Origin: a virus
DNA length: 28,417 nucleotides
Direction: 5' to 3' (one strand)
Virus record (IMG/VR): IMGVR_UViG_3300030019_000135
Span: 1 to 28,417 of that record
The position numbers and the translations under genes are program-made. Under the pieces are notes generated by a model. It was not told where the DNA came from. It was given only the letters and a program-made list of their open reading frames with translations, and did not search any database. How positions within the stretch are numbered: the first letter of the stretch is position 1; every line of letters starts with the position of its first letter. Shown one piece after another: positions 1 to 8,179 of the stretch.

Positions 1-124
1 CATGGCTTCTCAAGGACTCGACGCCAAACGGCAGGGAGCTGTAACTCCTTTCGAACAGATGATGCAGCAACCAGCCGGAGGCGGTATGGCGAGTGGTGGC
101 ATGATGCCATCCCAAGGCTTATAA
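1..124 (+). CDS. C-terminal fragment of an upstream virion protein, possibly the portal (5' partial)
   Basis: An open frame enters from the left edge and ends with TAA at 122-124. The visible part is about 40 residues, polar and then Gly/Met-rich (GGGMASGGMM) before the stop. An ATG lies at the second base, but there is no room to see a ribosome binding site, so I treat this as the end of a longer gene. It sits directly before the scaffold and capsid genes, where the portal usually lies, and portal proteins often end in flexible Gly/Met/Gln-rich tails. The portal identity is inferred from position only. Confidence 0.5.
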   Translation, partial: MASQGLDAKRQGAVTPFEQMMQQPAGGGMASGGMMPSQGL

Positions 125-168
125 AAAAGCGGTATCTCCCCCGCTAGACATTGACAGCTCCTTTCGGC

Positions 169-197
169 AAAACACCTACTATATGTGGGTGTTTTTG
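169..197 (+). terminator. Rho-independent terminator after the upstream gene
   Basis: The arm AAAACACCTAC (169-179) pairs with GTGGGTGTTTT (185-195) in an 11-bp stem with one G-U pair and a 5-base loop, and five T follow from 192 to 196. It lies 45 bases after the stop of the upstream gene and immediately before a promoter-like sequence, so it separates two transcription units. Confidence 0.75.
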
Positions 198-198
198 C

Positions 199-227
199 TT
201 GACATTTTATGACATTTATGGTAATGT
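199..227 (+). promoter_or_regulatory. Candidate sigma-70-type promoter for the scaffold/capsid operon
   Basis: A perfect TTGACA (199-204) is followed by a 17-base spacer and an extended -10 of the form TGG-TAATGT (219-227). The hexamer TAATGT matches TATAAT at only three positions, but the TG motif and perfect -35 compensate. It directly follows the terminator at 169-197. A second, weaker candidate lies downstream: a perfect TATAAT at 291-296, with no good -35 seventeen bases upstream. Either would give a leader ending in the AAAGGAG ribosome binding site at 314-320. Confidence 0.5.
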
Positions 228-324
228 ATGTTTAGCAAATAAGTTTAGGTTCCGCCCTATAAAAAGTGTGTAAAAAGATTTGCGACTCCGTATAATGTCG
301 GCGCGTTATACAGAAAGGAGTTCT

Positions 325-1140
325 ATGTCAGAAGTCTTAACAAAGGAAGATCTAATGTCCAGCTTTGGGATTCAAGTTCCAACAGCAGAAATGGACGAAG
401 ATCCACCCGAAACTGACCCACCTGCTGAAGACGAAATCGATGAGGATGCACCCAACGACGAAGCAGACGTAGATGCAACCGAAGAGGACGACAACGCAGA
501 GCCACCTGCAGATGAACCGGAACAACCGGCAAAACCTGCAGCAGCAAAAGATCCCATGAAGGGACTGCAATCGAAAGATGCAGCAGCCTTCGCCAAAATG
601 CGAATACAGAATACTCAGTTCAGCGCAGCACTCAAAGGAATAGCCGAACAGCTAAACTTAGACGTCAATGTTGATCAGGAGACTCTGCTCGCGACAATCC
701 AGAATGTTGTGTTACAGGCCAAAGCCAAATCACAAGGAACTTCTCCGGAAGTCCTAGCTGAATTGGAAGGACTCAGAGCAGATCGACTTGAATCTCAGAA
801 AGTTACCAGATATACCAAATCGAAAGATAGTCTACTGGCACTTCAAGACAAATATTCGATTCCTGATGATGACCTACCCACATTCTTAGACGAACTGCTT
901 GAAGCAGACTTAGATCCCCGTGAAGTTGATGTCGATTTCGAAATGGAATATCTACGGAGACACCAAAAAGAAATCACTGAGAATGCGGTGGCAAAAGCTC
1001 TTGCCGATGCAAAAGTCTTAACAGATAAGAACAATCGTGCCCCAGGTACGCTTCCCGGAAAAGGCAAGCAAGTGGACACATCCAAGCGAATTGAAACGGT
1101 CGCAGACCTAGACGCACTTTTTAAAACCATTGAATTATAA
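325..1140 (+). CDS. Capsid scaffolding protein (probable)
   Basis: This 271-aa protein is probably the internal scaffold that guides assembly of the major capsid protein and is removed before packaging. The start is taken at 325 because AAAGGAG lies at 314-320; an upstream ATG at 280 in the same frame has no such site. Residues about 20-75 are extremely rich in Asp, Glu, Pro and Ala. The middle (about 95-220) is helical and charged, with the look of a coiled coil, and the C-terminal 50 residues are basic and amphipathic. An acidic front, helical middle and basic capsid-contacting tail are common for phage scaffolds. It sits immediately before the major capsid gene with a 25-base gap. I see no protease motif. 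The assignment rests on composition and position, not on a sequence signature. Confidence 0.7.
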   Translation: MSEVLTKEDLMSSFGIQVPTAEMDEDPPETDPPAEDEIDEDAPNDEADVDATEEDDNAEPPADEPEQPAKPAAAKDPMKGLQSKDAAAFAKMRIQNTQFSAALKGIAEQLNLDVNVDQETLLATIQNVVLQAKAKSQGTSPEVLAELEGLRADRLESQKVTRYTKSKDSLLALQDKYSIPDDDLPTFLDELLEADLDPREVDVDFEMEYLRRHQKEITENAVAKALADAKVLTDKNNRAPGTLPGKGKQVDTSKRIETVADLDALFKTIEL

Positions 1141-1165
1141 CTAAAGCTAAATGGAGGAACCTATT

Positions 1166-2476
1166 ATGGCTAACAGTGTAACCCTAAACGCACTAAACGC
1201 AACATACGATCTGAACACAGTCGTAGAGTTAGCTAACAGTGCCAACTGGGCGGTATCCAATGGCTCAGGTAGTTTGACAGACGGTAACAAACAGGTTAAC
1301 CTGATTCGTCCAGAAGTCTTCTATTCAAAGCAATTGCTTGATACCATCCGAATCGATGCAGGCGAGTTTAAATACTACAAGCTTGCAGACGAATCCCCAA
1401 TCCAAAACCAGGCCGAAAAATTGGTACTCAGACGTTGGGCTCCTTTACAGGCTCACACTACCCCGCTTGAGGAAGGTGTGCCTCCCAAATCTGATAAGGG
1501 ATCCGTAAAGAAATACGAGATCACCGCTTACCAGTATGGCCGATTTATGGAATTTACTGACAAAGTAGATTTCGAAGTAGTTGACCCCGTTGTTGCTCAT
1601 TACAGTAAAGAGTACTCAATCGTAGTTCTCGAAACACTGGATATGCTTGCCAGAGAGTGCTTGTTCTCAATCGCTCAACCATGGTATGCTGCTAGTGCCG
1701 TAGGCTTCGAAGCACTCGATTTCGATAGCATCCCCAACATCACTGATCTGAGAATGATCGGGCTGTCCTTCAAAAGACAGTTGGTAAAACCCAGAGCCAA
1801 TAGCATGTTCCAGGTTATCGCAGGTCCGGAATTCTTCTACGATATGCTGTCTGACGCAACCGTAAAAGATTACATGACCATCAACCGAGACACCAAAGAT
1901 ATGTATAGTGGTTCAATCCTGTTCCCGATGTTCGGATTCAGCTTTGACGAAACCCTGGTCTGCCCGACTCATGGCAACTATGTTGACATGGTAGGCGCAC
2001 CCGGTTCCGAAGTAGCTACTCCTGCAAAGAGAATCTATAGAATGAATGGCGCAACTCCAGAGTTCGCTACCATCTATCAGGATACAAAGATCGACACCCA
2101 AGTTGGAACCACAGCCACAGTATGTACCATCGCAGATGGTTATGTAACTGATGGTCTGACTGGCAAAGACGCCTCATTCATTCCAGACCTGGAAGTTTGG
2201 GACATTGAAGGATTGACCTATGACGGTCATTCTGACTGGGCCGAATTCAAAGTACAGCATGTACTGATCGTAGGTAAAGAAGCCTTGACCAGAACAGGTT
2301 TGTCCGGCGAAGGTCAAGCCAAGATGTACGTTAAACAAAAGGGTTCATCCGGAGTCTTGGATCCTATCGATCAGAGACAGTCAATCGGTTTCAAGATCAA
2401 TTCTGTAGGCTTCGGCTCAACCAGAACTGACGCAATCGTAGACTATATCTGCGTGCCTACTCAGTGCAACATCTAA
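1166..2476 (+). CDS. Major capsid protein, N4-gp56-like family
   Basis: This is the probable shell-forming coat protein, 436 aa. The start is taken at 1166 because the GGAGG at 1153-1157 is correctly spaced for it; the in-frame ATG at 1151 overlaps that site. Residues about 98-165 carry the pattern I associate with the N4-gp56 family: a TTPLEEGVPP segment, an xxYQYGRFMEFTDKVDF strand and a long helix with ETLDMLAREC. The length is near the usual 400 or so for that family. Codon use is biased towards a few codons, as in highly expressed genes. The preceding gene is the likely scaffold and the next is an unknown 139-aa gene 28 bases away. The HK97-like fold is inferred from the family. Confidence 0.85.
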   Translation: MANSVTLNALNATYDLNTVVELANSANWAVSNGSGSLTDGNKQVNLIRPEVFYSKQLLDTIRIDAGEFKYYKLADESPIQNQAEKLVLRRWAPLQAHTTPLEEGVPPKSDKGSVKKYEITAYQYGRFMEFTDKVDFEVVDPVVAHYSKEYSIVVLETLDMLARECLFSIAQPWYAASAVGFEALDFDSIPNITDLRMIGLSFKRQLVKPRANSMFQVIAGPEFFYDMLSDATVKDYMTINRDTKDMYSGSILFPMFGFSFDETLVCPTHGNYVDMVGAPGSEVATPAKRIYRMNGATPEFATIYQDTKIDTQVGTTATVCTIADGYVTDGLTGKDASFIPDLEVWDIEGLTYDGHSDWAEFKVQHVLIVGKEALTRTGLSGEGQAKMYVKQKGSSGVLDPIDQRQSIGFKINSVGFGSTRTDAIVDYICVPTQCNI

Positions 2477-2504
2477 ACGGGGCTTTTAGTTAGGAGGATA
2501 CCAA

Positions 2505-2924
2505 ATGGCTAAAACCCGAATTGAGTCTGAAGTTGAAGCTCTGGAAAGAGATGAAGCGGAAGCTCTAGAAAAAGCAAAACAACCTGTAGAGATAATCTCG
2601 TCCAAACCAGTAAAGGCCAAAACATTGGTTCAGGCAGAAGGACAACGACGTGCTCTCAAAAAGAGTTACCTCGAACAGGGCAAAGTAATGTTCTCAGCAT
2701 CACCTATGTATAAACCATATTTCGGTGAGAACATGAAAATCATGATAAATGGATTCGCAATCTTCGTTCCGCTAGATGGAAGATCAAGATCCATTCCAAA
2801 AAGCTTCGCCGCGGAAGGCTTCCGCAAAATTCGAGAAATCGATAACTTCCTCCTGAAGAAGGAGAGACGGTCCGATATCCAGAATAACGTAGAAACTACG
2901 CCCGGCGATTTACGACTTATCTAA
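2505..2924 (+). CDS. Unknown small virion-operon protein (139 aa)
   Basis: I do not recognise this family. A strong TAGGAGG lies at 2491-2497. Residues 1-60 are charged with Glu/Lys/Ala heptad-like spacing, suggesting a helical or coiled-coil front. Residues about 65-110 look like a small beta-rich domain (MKIMINGFAIFVPLDG), and the tail is basic and polar. It lies between the major capsid protein and the head-tail adaptor and is the last gene before an internal terminator, so it is likely to be made in amounts comparable to capsid protein. A head decoration, head-completion or capsid-stabilising role is possible but is inferred from position only. Confidence 0.8.
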   Translation: MAKTRIESEVEALERDEAEALEKAKQPVEIISSKPVKAKTLVQAEGQRRALKKSYLEQGKVMFSASPMYKPYFGENMKIMINGFAIFVPLDGRSRSIPKSFAAEGFRKIREIDNFLLKKERRSDIQNNVETTPGDLRLI

Positions 2925-2957
2925 GATAGGGGAGGGCAACCTCCCCTTTATCTTTTT
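2923..2957 (+). terminator. Internal terminator/attenuator between capsid and tail genes
   Basis: AGGGGAGG (2928-2935) pairs perfectly with CCTCCCCT (2940-2947) around a GCAA loop. Outer bases AAGAT (2923-2927) can pair with ATCTT (2950-2954) across a two-base bulge. A five-T run (2953-2957) leads straight into the TAGGAGG ribosome binding site of the next gene. No promoter is obvious between it and the adaptor gene, so it probably works as a partial terminator that lowers tail gene expression relative to capsid. Confidence 0.75.
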
Positions 2958-2968
2958 AGGAGGAAACA

Positions 2969-3430
2969 ATGTTTATCAATAAGATTGTGAACAAAGTTAA
3001 CGGAATGTTAGCTGGTGAAACTCTTAGTTACACACGAATGATAACTTACCTTGACGAGGTAGGTGACGAAATAAATGCTAAACTTTGCTCTACTTTTCCA
3101 ACAGTCTCCGAGGCTTTTGATTTAGCACAAGTTGAAGCTGGTGAACCTGTTTCACTGGCTGTTATTGATTATCCGTATTTTCCAGACGAATATGTCCGTG
3201 GAGTCTTATGCAAAGGCGCCGCGTATAAATTCTACATTCAAGATGAAGAGGGTATTATCACAGCCGACAAGTATGGTTATGAATATAAAGATGCCCTTTT
3301 TACAATGGAACGAGACTTCCTAGCCAAAGTTCCTGAAGAGTTCCAAAAAGACACTACTGCAAGTGTGGTTAAAGACGAATACTACCGTGCTGGTAATATG
3401 CCGTTCTCATTTAACCAGTTTGGAGAATAA
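2969..3430 (+). CDS. Head-tail adaptor / connector protein (probable)
   Basis: This 153-aa protein has a TAGGAGG site at 2957-2963. It is mostly alpha-helical. An N-terminal helix pair (INKIVNKVNGMLAGETLSYTRMITYLDEVGDEIN) is followed by a short variable stretch, the segment YPYFPDEYVRGVLCKGAAYKFY, and a long helix EYKDALFTMERDFLAKVPEEF. This arrangement (helical bundle, a 'yP.fPdeyv' turn, then a conserved helix) resembles adaptor proteins that bind below the portal in short-tailed phages, such as T7 gp11-like proteins. It directly precedes the large nozzle gene, which starts 2 bases after its stop, and the nozzle's ribosome binding site lies inside its last codons. The family assignment is from overall pattern and position. 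Confidence 0.6.
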   Translation: MFINKIVNKVNGMLAGETLSYTRMITYLDEVGDEINAKLCSTFPTVSEAFDLAQVEAGEPVSLAVIDYPYFPDEYVRGVLCKGAAYKFYIQDEEGIITADKYGYEYKDALFTMERDFLAKVPEEFQKDTTASVVKDEYYRAGNMPFSFNQFGE

Positions 3431-3432
3431 CG

Positions 3433-6400
3433 ATGGCAATACAAATTACAACCAACTCATTTAAATATAACGCTCGTTTACCCAGAGGATACAACACAGA
3501 ATCCAACTTCATGTTAGGGATGTCTGATACTCTTGGCGCTCTGCCGGATGGCCAAGTAAAAACGATCGTTAATTTTGATATCATCAATGATGGTCAGAAT
3601 CTACAACCTCGACCAGGTTTAAGATCTTCGAAGTTATTCATTCCAAATATTGCTGCGGAATCTACAGAATCTGATTATCACGATGCTAATGCGGGGTATC
3701 TGTTAAATGCTGCAATCGAAACTGTCGAAAGTGATGGTAAGACCCACTATCAATTCATTGTTGCTCGCTGTAACAAGGAAGATAATACAGGACATCTTTA
3801 TGTAGCATCTGGTGCTGATGCTTTAAATTCTAACGCACGAGATGCTCAGTCATTTAAAATGAGCGTACGCAAAGATATCCCAGAAGATAATATCTCACTG
3901 GGGTACACAATGCTGAACACATTAGATATCGATCATCCTGTGCAAGCTGGTTGTTTATTTAATAAGCCGGTTGAAGCTAAAATTCATAATGTGCCTATTC
4001 AGATTTCAGAACACTTAGGCATGGGCGATAATGAATCCATAGCGGAGTTAATCGGTTGTTGGGGTTTTGGTAGTTCCTATTATTTCTTAACGAAGGATAA
4101 AACAGAACTGACTGATAAAAATATCTGCATATATAAAACAAAGTATGACGAAACATCAGGACAATATGAATTGACTCCAATCACTATTAAGCAACCCAAC
4201 GCCTCTGAAGCTGCAACATACGGTTTGAATATGTTATTGGATAACCCTGAAACTTTTGTAAACAAAGTTGATTCTACTGTAACTGAAATTGATTGTAATG
4301 GAATACTACTGTATGATACCAGAGTTGCAGCAGAGCATATCGAACTTTACCCCAGAAAGAACAAGTCTTATAAGGTTCGTTTAAACTATACCGCAATTCC
4401 TAGTGATGACAAATGGTTAGTTAAACTATTGTGGCGTGAACAAGCCGACGTCAGTTGGAATGAATTTCATGCGCAATATATAGATATGACTGGTCGAGCC
4501 GATGGTTCAGACTTACCCATTGTGGAAAAAGCACTAGTCTTTCCATCGAAAGATATCATGATTCGTGCCGAGATATATAAACAAATTTCTCCTGGATCCG
4601 ACGATCATGTGGGCGTCGATTACTTTACCCGATCGGGGCATTCGTTTGCGATTGCCGTAACAGCGTCCACACTCGTTGGATTTTTCCTGGACAGAGTTGT
4701 TGAAAAGTCTCTTGAGAATACAGAAATCATTAACTATGATCTGAAGACAGCGACTGGTTTAGGTTACTGGCGTAATCGACTGTACATTTATGGAGTACCC
4801 AGAGACCCCAAAATACTCTTCCTGAGCGATTTAAATGACCCTGGTTACTTCCCGTACCCTACTAACGCAATTAACTTCGATTTTCCTGTAATTCATGCAG
4901 TAGAGTATATGGGCAAATTGCTTGTATTCACTACAAAACAAATCGTAATGATTACAGCAAATCCAGATGGTATGACTTGGAACAAAGCAATTGTCCAAGA
5001 TAATTTATCAATTGATCCATGGGATCGACATTTAATTCAACCGGTTAAGAATATGGTATTCTTCAAATCCGGTAATTACTATTATATGGTGGTTCCCAAA
5101 GCCATATCTATGACAGGTGAATTAACCATGGCTCCCGTATCTATACCCATTACAGATTTCCTGGATAATTTCCAAGAGCGTGTCTTCGAATATCTGGATC
5201 AGATATACCCCGCTTTGAAAGAACAAAATCTAAGTGAGTCTCTTAGACTTGCAACGTATTACAATTATTTGGATTACGAAGATATCCATAATGTTTACGT
5301 TTATAAATACGAAGAACGTTTTATCCATATCGACCTTCAATACAACTATGTTTCTAGAACTTGGAAAATATATGTTTATGAAGGACAAGATTTGATTAAA
5401 CCTTATAAACATAACGCTACACAAAAAGGTGAGTTGATGGCTTCTACATTCTTTGACAACCTGGAAGTTCAAACCTTTACAGAACTGGTTACAACTAACG
5501 TAGATGGTTCTGATGAAAAAGTTGTAGATGAAATGATTTTACGAACAAGCACAATAGATGTCCGAGGCATAGAACGACTTCGTTATTCTCGACCCGATCT
5601 TGCTAATCCTGGTGCAAGAGTCTATACATACTCCGATGGAATAGAATATTCCGCAACACATAACCGTATCATATACATTTTCAACCCAGATAGACGAATC
5701 GTTATTCCAGTGGAAAAAGATGATACCTATGGTATTCGTTATCAAGATCTTGTAAATAAAGATATGGCCCTTACCGAGTCCTGGCAACTTGAAAAAGAAG
5801 TTGAAGGCTACTGGGTAAATGTTACTTCCGGTAAAACAGTGTGGCCTTTAAAAGATAGGACATTCAGATATAATTTATCTGCGCCTATCACTTCCGGAAC
5901 AGTACTCAAGATCCTAGATCGTACATATATCATCAACTCAATTCAAGGCGATGAGTATCGAGATACCACAAGAAATGGTGATGATTTACTAATTAAATGG
6001 GTTAGAGGAAATCAATATCAATTTATCTTTGATTACGACCTTCCAGATAATGATGCTCCTGTCATTAAAACATTTGTATTAGATGAATCCATAGGAGGCA
6101 CTGTTACAGGAAGATGTATTCAATTTTTCAAATATAATCCGTTTACCAAACATGATTATTATGTTCCGAATAATATTACCATTCAATGTGCAGACAACCT
6201 AACGGATATGTTACTTCCGGAGAAAATCGAACAGTTAGGCAGAATTGCCAAATCCCTATCCAGTACCATTGAAGCATCTGTTCAAGACGTAGAAGATGGG
6301 ATTACATTCCAGAATTGGCAGTTTCTAGATACCGGAAACAGGGAATATAACCAAGAGCATAAAAAGAGATATCGGGAATTGCAGATATTTATAAACAATC

Positions 6401-6753
6401 TTGGAGGCTCCCCACTTGATTTCAGTATGTCCTTTACTGTAGACGACGTAGAAAAGATGGGGATGTACGAATATGTTGTAGAACAAATAACAGACCCCGA
6501 TGACCCCAAATATGGTCTACTATATATTACACCTAATCCCGTTTACCAACCCGAACTACATGTTGATTCTGAAGTTCGATTAAATACTTGGGGACTTGAT
6601 GCGTCATTGTTCCCCGAACTCAGTCTTTGGAAATTGCGTATGCCGGTTGGTGGTAAAGGTTACTCTCCAAGATTTAAAATCATTTCCAGAAATCAAACTG
6701 ATTATACAATCATGAGTTATACCTGGGTACATCGAACAATGTACCTAAGATAG
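3433..6753 (+). CDS. Large tail nozzle / tail tubular-like (stabilisation) protein
   Basis: This 1106-aa protein is probably the tube-closing nozzle of the short tail, through which DNA and internal proteins leave the virion. The N-terminus contains 'VNFDIINDGQNLQPRPGL' (about residues 47-64), matching the 'N.d...G.l..RpG' opening that I know from tail-nozzle and tail-stabilisation proteins (T7 gp12, P22 gp10 types). Residues about 450-520 contain propeller-like strands (LSDLNDPGYFPYP, then AVEYMGKLLVFTTKQIVMIT), also typical of nozzle beta-propellers. The rest is beta-rich with no membrane segment. T7 gp12 is about 800 aa, so this is on the long side and may include extra outer domains. A GGAG at 3422-3425 overlaps the end of the adaptor gene, suggesting translational coupling. 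Confidence 0.7.
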   Translation: MAIQITTNSFKYNARLPRGYNTESNFMLGMSDTLGALPDGQVKTIVNFDIINDGQNLQPRPGLRSSKLFIPNIAAESTESDYHDANAGYLLNAAIETVESDGKTHYQFIVARCNKEDNTGHLYVASGADALNSNARDAQSFKMSVRKDIPEDNISLGYTMLNTLDIDHPVQAGCLFNKPVEAKIHNVPIQISEHLGMGDNESIAELIGCWGFGSSYYFLTKDKTELTDKNICIYKTKYDETSGQYELTPITIKQPNASEAATYGLNMLLDNPETFVNKVDSTVTEIDCNGILLYDTRVAAEHIELYPRKNKSYKVRLNYTAIPSDDKWLVKLLWREQADVSWNEFHAQYIDMTGRADGSDLPIVEKALVFPSKDIMIRAEIYKQISPGSDDHVGVDYFTRSGHSFAIAVTASTLVGFFLDRVVEKSLENTEIINYDLKTATGLGYWRNRLYIYGVPRDPKILFLSDLNDPGYFPYPTNAINFDFPVIHAVEYMGKLLVFTTKQIVMITANPDGMTWNKAIVQDNLSIDPWDRHLIQPVKNMVFFKSGNYYYMVVPKAISMTGELTMAPVSIPITDFLDNFQERVFEYLDQIYPALKEQNLSESLRLATYYNYLDYEDIHNVYVYKYEERFIHIDLQYNYVSRTWKIYVYEGQDLIKPYKHNATQKGELMASTFFDNLEVQTFTELVTTNVDGSDEKVVDEMILRTSTIDVRGIERLRYSRPDLANPGARVYTYSDGIEYSATHNRIIYIFNPDRRIVIPVEKDDTYGIRYQDLVNKDMALTESWQLEKEVEGYWVNVTSGKTVWPLKDRTFRYNLSAPITSGTVLKILDRTYIINSIQGDEYRDTTRNGDDLLIKWVRGNQYQFIFDYDLPDNDAPVIKTFVLDESIGGTVTGRCIQFFKYNPFTKHDYYVPNNITIQCADNLTDMLLPEKIEQLGRIAKSLSSTIEASVQDVEDGITFQNWQFLDTGNREYNQEHKKRYRELQIFINNLGGSPLDFSMSFTVDDVEKMGMYEYVVEQITDPDDPKYGLLYITPNPVYQPELHVDSEVRLNTWGLDASLFPELSLWKLRMPVGGKGYSPRFKIISRNQTDYTIMSYTWVHRTMYLR

Positions 6754-6762
6754 GAGGTCGTA

Positions 6763-7083
6763 ATGTCTATCACATATATTCCTAACTTTATAAGATCCGC
6801 CGAAGATATGAAAGCTGGCGAAAAGATCTCAGCCGAAAAATGGAACGCAGTTCATAATCTACTCGTTACTCAGGGTGACAAAAACTCTGAAACAATCCTG
6901 GCCATTGTTGATGCATTCAATCAACTTGAATTAAGTCCTCCGATTATTCCTTTTAAGACCATTGAAAATTCCTTTGATCCGGGAACCGTTGGTGAGATCT
7001 GTTTTGATTATGGCTATATCTATATCTGTGTTTTAACAAACACATGGAGACGTTTCGCAACAGAAAGTTGGGGCGGTCTATAA
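6763..7083 (+). CDS. Small tail appendage protein with a C-terminal fibre-type module
   Basis: This 106-aa protein starts 9 bases after the nozzle stop; the TAGGAGG site shares its TAG with that stop codon. The N-terminal 60 residues are helical. The C-terminal 40 contain 'GTVGEICFDYGYIYICVLT' followed by TWRRFATESW. The sequence 'G.i..d..YiYvcv...tWkr' is a recurrent short module at or near the ends of phage tail fibre and baseplate-type proteins. It begins the row of small appendage genes. It may be an adaptor between nozzle and fibres; the exact role is not shown by the sequence. Confidence 0.75.
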   Translation: MSITYIPNFIRSAEDMKAGEKISAEKWNAVHNLLVTQGDKNSETILAIVDAFNQLELSPPIIPFKTIENSFDPGTVGEICFDYGYIYICVLTNTWRRFATESWGGL

Positions 7084-7093
7084 GGAGGGCATT

Positions 7094-7255
7094 ATGGCAC
7101 GAACATTAAAAATAGTCAACCGTGCCCAACCTGATGGTGAACAGGAACTTACAATCCAGGAACTCATTAATAATGTATTGGATGAAGTTCCACCAGGTAC
7201 AGGCGAAGTCGATTATGCATACTCAAATGCAGAGATCGATACCATAGAATTTTAG
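7094..7255 (+). CDS. Small protein of 53 aa in the tail appendage row
   Basis: This is a short gene, supported by TAAGGAGGG (7081-7089, sharing the stop codon of the previous gene) four bases before its ATG. The product begins MARTLKIVNRAQPDGEQELT and has a helical middle (IQELINNVLDEV), then an acidic, aromatic tail ending in DTIEF. Its TAG stop at 7253-7255 is part of the TAGGAGG ribosome binding site of the next gene, so it sits in a chain of stop/Shine-Dalgarno fusions. The middle, with a TIQELINNVL helix, faintly recalls the N-terminal 'F.eLktyL' helix of the next two fibre-like proteins, so it could be a related attachment domain on its own. No family recognised. Confidence 0.75.
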   Translation: MARTLKIVNRAQPDGEQELTIQELINNVLDEVPPGTGEVDYAYSNAEIDTIEF

Positions 7256-7267
7256 GAGGTATATCAA

Positions 7268-8170
7268 ATGAAATTCGTAAGTTTAGACAATTTAACTAGA
7301 GCCTTTGGAAAGATCAGAATTGATCTTGCTACAAAAGCCGTTAAACTCAGTGGAGCTCTCACAGACACTGACTCATTCTTAATCATAGATGCTGCTGATA
7401 CGGAAACGATTAATGGCACAGCATCTGTCAAAAAGATTAAACGAGTTACCTTTGCTGAATTAAAAACATATCTTAGTGGTTTTTTCTCAGCCGCTAACGG
7501 AATGGTTTATAAAGGTACACTTGGCACAGCCGGGACAGTCACAGCAGTTCCGACAACCTATGCGGTTGGCGACACCTACAAAGTGATTACAGCCGGAACA
7601 TGGGCCGGAGCCGTACTCGAGCCGGGCGATCTGATTATCGCTATTGTCGCAAGAACCGGAACCGGTAATTTGAATGGTGACTGGACATTTGTTCAGACCA
7701 ACATTGATGGTGCTATTGCTGGTCCTGCTTCGTCAGTAGACCACAACCTAGTTCAATTCAACGGAATCACAGGTAAATCTATCGAAGATTCTGGAATTGC
7801 TGCCGCTAATATCTTAGTTAAAACTGGAGACGGTTCCAACGTAGTTAATACATTTTCAGCAGCAGCCAACCATACAACGAATCTTGTAACTGGTGAAACC
7901 TTAGCGGTATCACTTGGTAAGATTCTGAAATGGTTCACGGATCTAGGAGCTGCCGCGTGGTTAGCAGTTGGCACCATAGCAGGTACGGTTGCCGCAGGAG
8001 ACCATCTTCATACAGGTACTTATGCACCAAACACACATGCTCATGGTAATGTCACCAGTGTTGGTGCAATTGGAACAACTATTGATTTACCAATTATCAC
8101 CGACACCGCAGGTGTAATGATTGCAGGTGCTTGGGCGACTAATGCTGACATCGACGCACTTGTAATATAG
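7268..8170 (+). CDS. Tail fibre / appendage protein (300 aa)
   Basis: This is a candidate host-recognition fibre. The TAGGAGG site is at 7253-7259. Residues 1-75 form an N-terminal domain (SLDNLTRAFGKI, then DTETINGTASVKKIKRVTFAELKTYLSGFF) that is shared with the next gene. Residues about 80-150 (YKGTLGTAGTVTAVPTTYAVGDTYKV, then EPGDLIIAIV and NGDWTFVQ) match a repeat-like fibre module. The linker 'GPASSVDHNLVQFNGITGK' plus SIEDSG is a very common phage fibre phrase. Residues about 230-260 have DHLHTGTYAPNTHAHG, a His-rich 'H.HtG.Yap..HaH' motif typical of trimeric fibre shafts, where histidines can hold metal ions. The C-terminus ends soon after, with no chaperone-like domain, so the receptor-binding tip may be supplied by another protein. 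Confidence 0.8.
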   Translation: MKFVSLDNLTRAFGKIRIDLATKAVKLSGALTDTDSFLIIDAADTETINGTASVKKIKRVTFAELKTYLSGFFSAANGMVYKGTLGTAGTVTAVPTTYAVGDTYKVITAGTWAGAVLEPGDLIIAIVARTGTGNLNGDWTFVQTNIDGAIAGPASSVDHNLVQFNGITGKSIEDSGIAAANILVKTGDGSNVVNTFSAAANHTTNLVTGETLAVSLGKILKWFTDLGAAAWLAVGTIAGTVAAGDHLHTGTYAPNTHAHGNVTSVGAIGTTIDLPIITDTAGVMIAGAWATNADIDALVI

Positions 8171-8179
8171 GAGTAACAC

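Noticed and set aside
280-324. N-terminal extension of the scaffold gene
   Set aside because: The Shine-Dalgarno AAAGGAG at 314-320 lies inside the extension and serves the ATG at 325; the extension also covers the perfect TATAAT.
1151-1165. Five-residue extension of the major capsid protein
   Set aside because: The GGAGG that serves the ATG at 1166 would be inside the coding part and the earlier ATG has no site.
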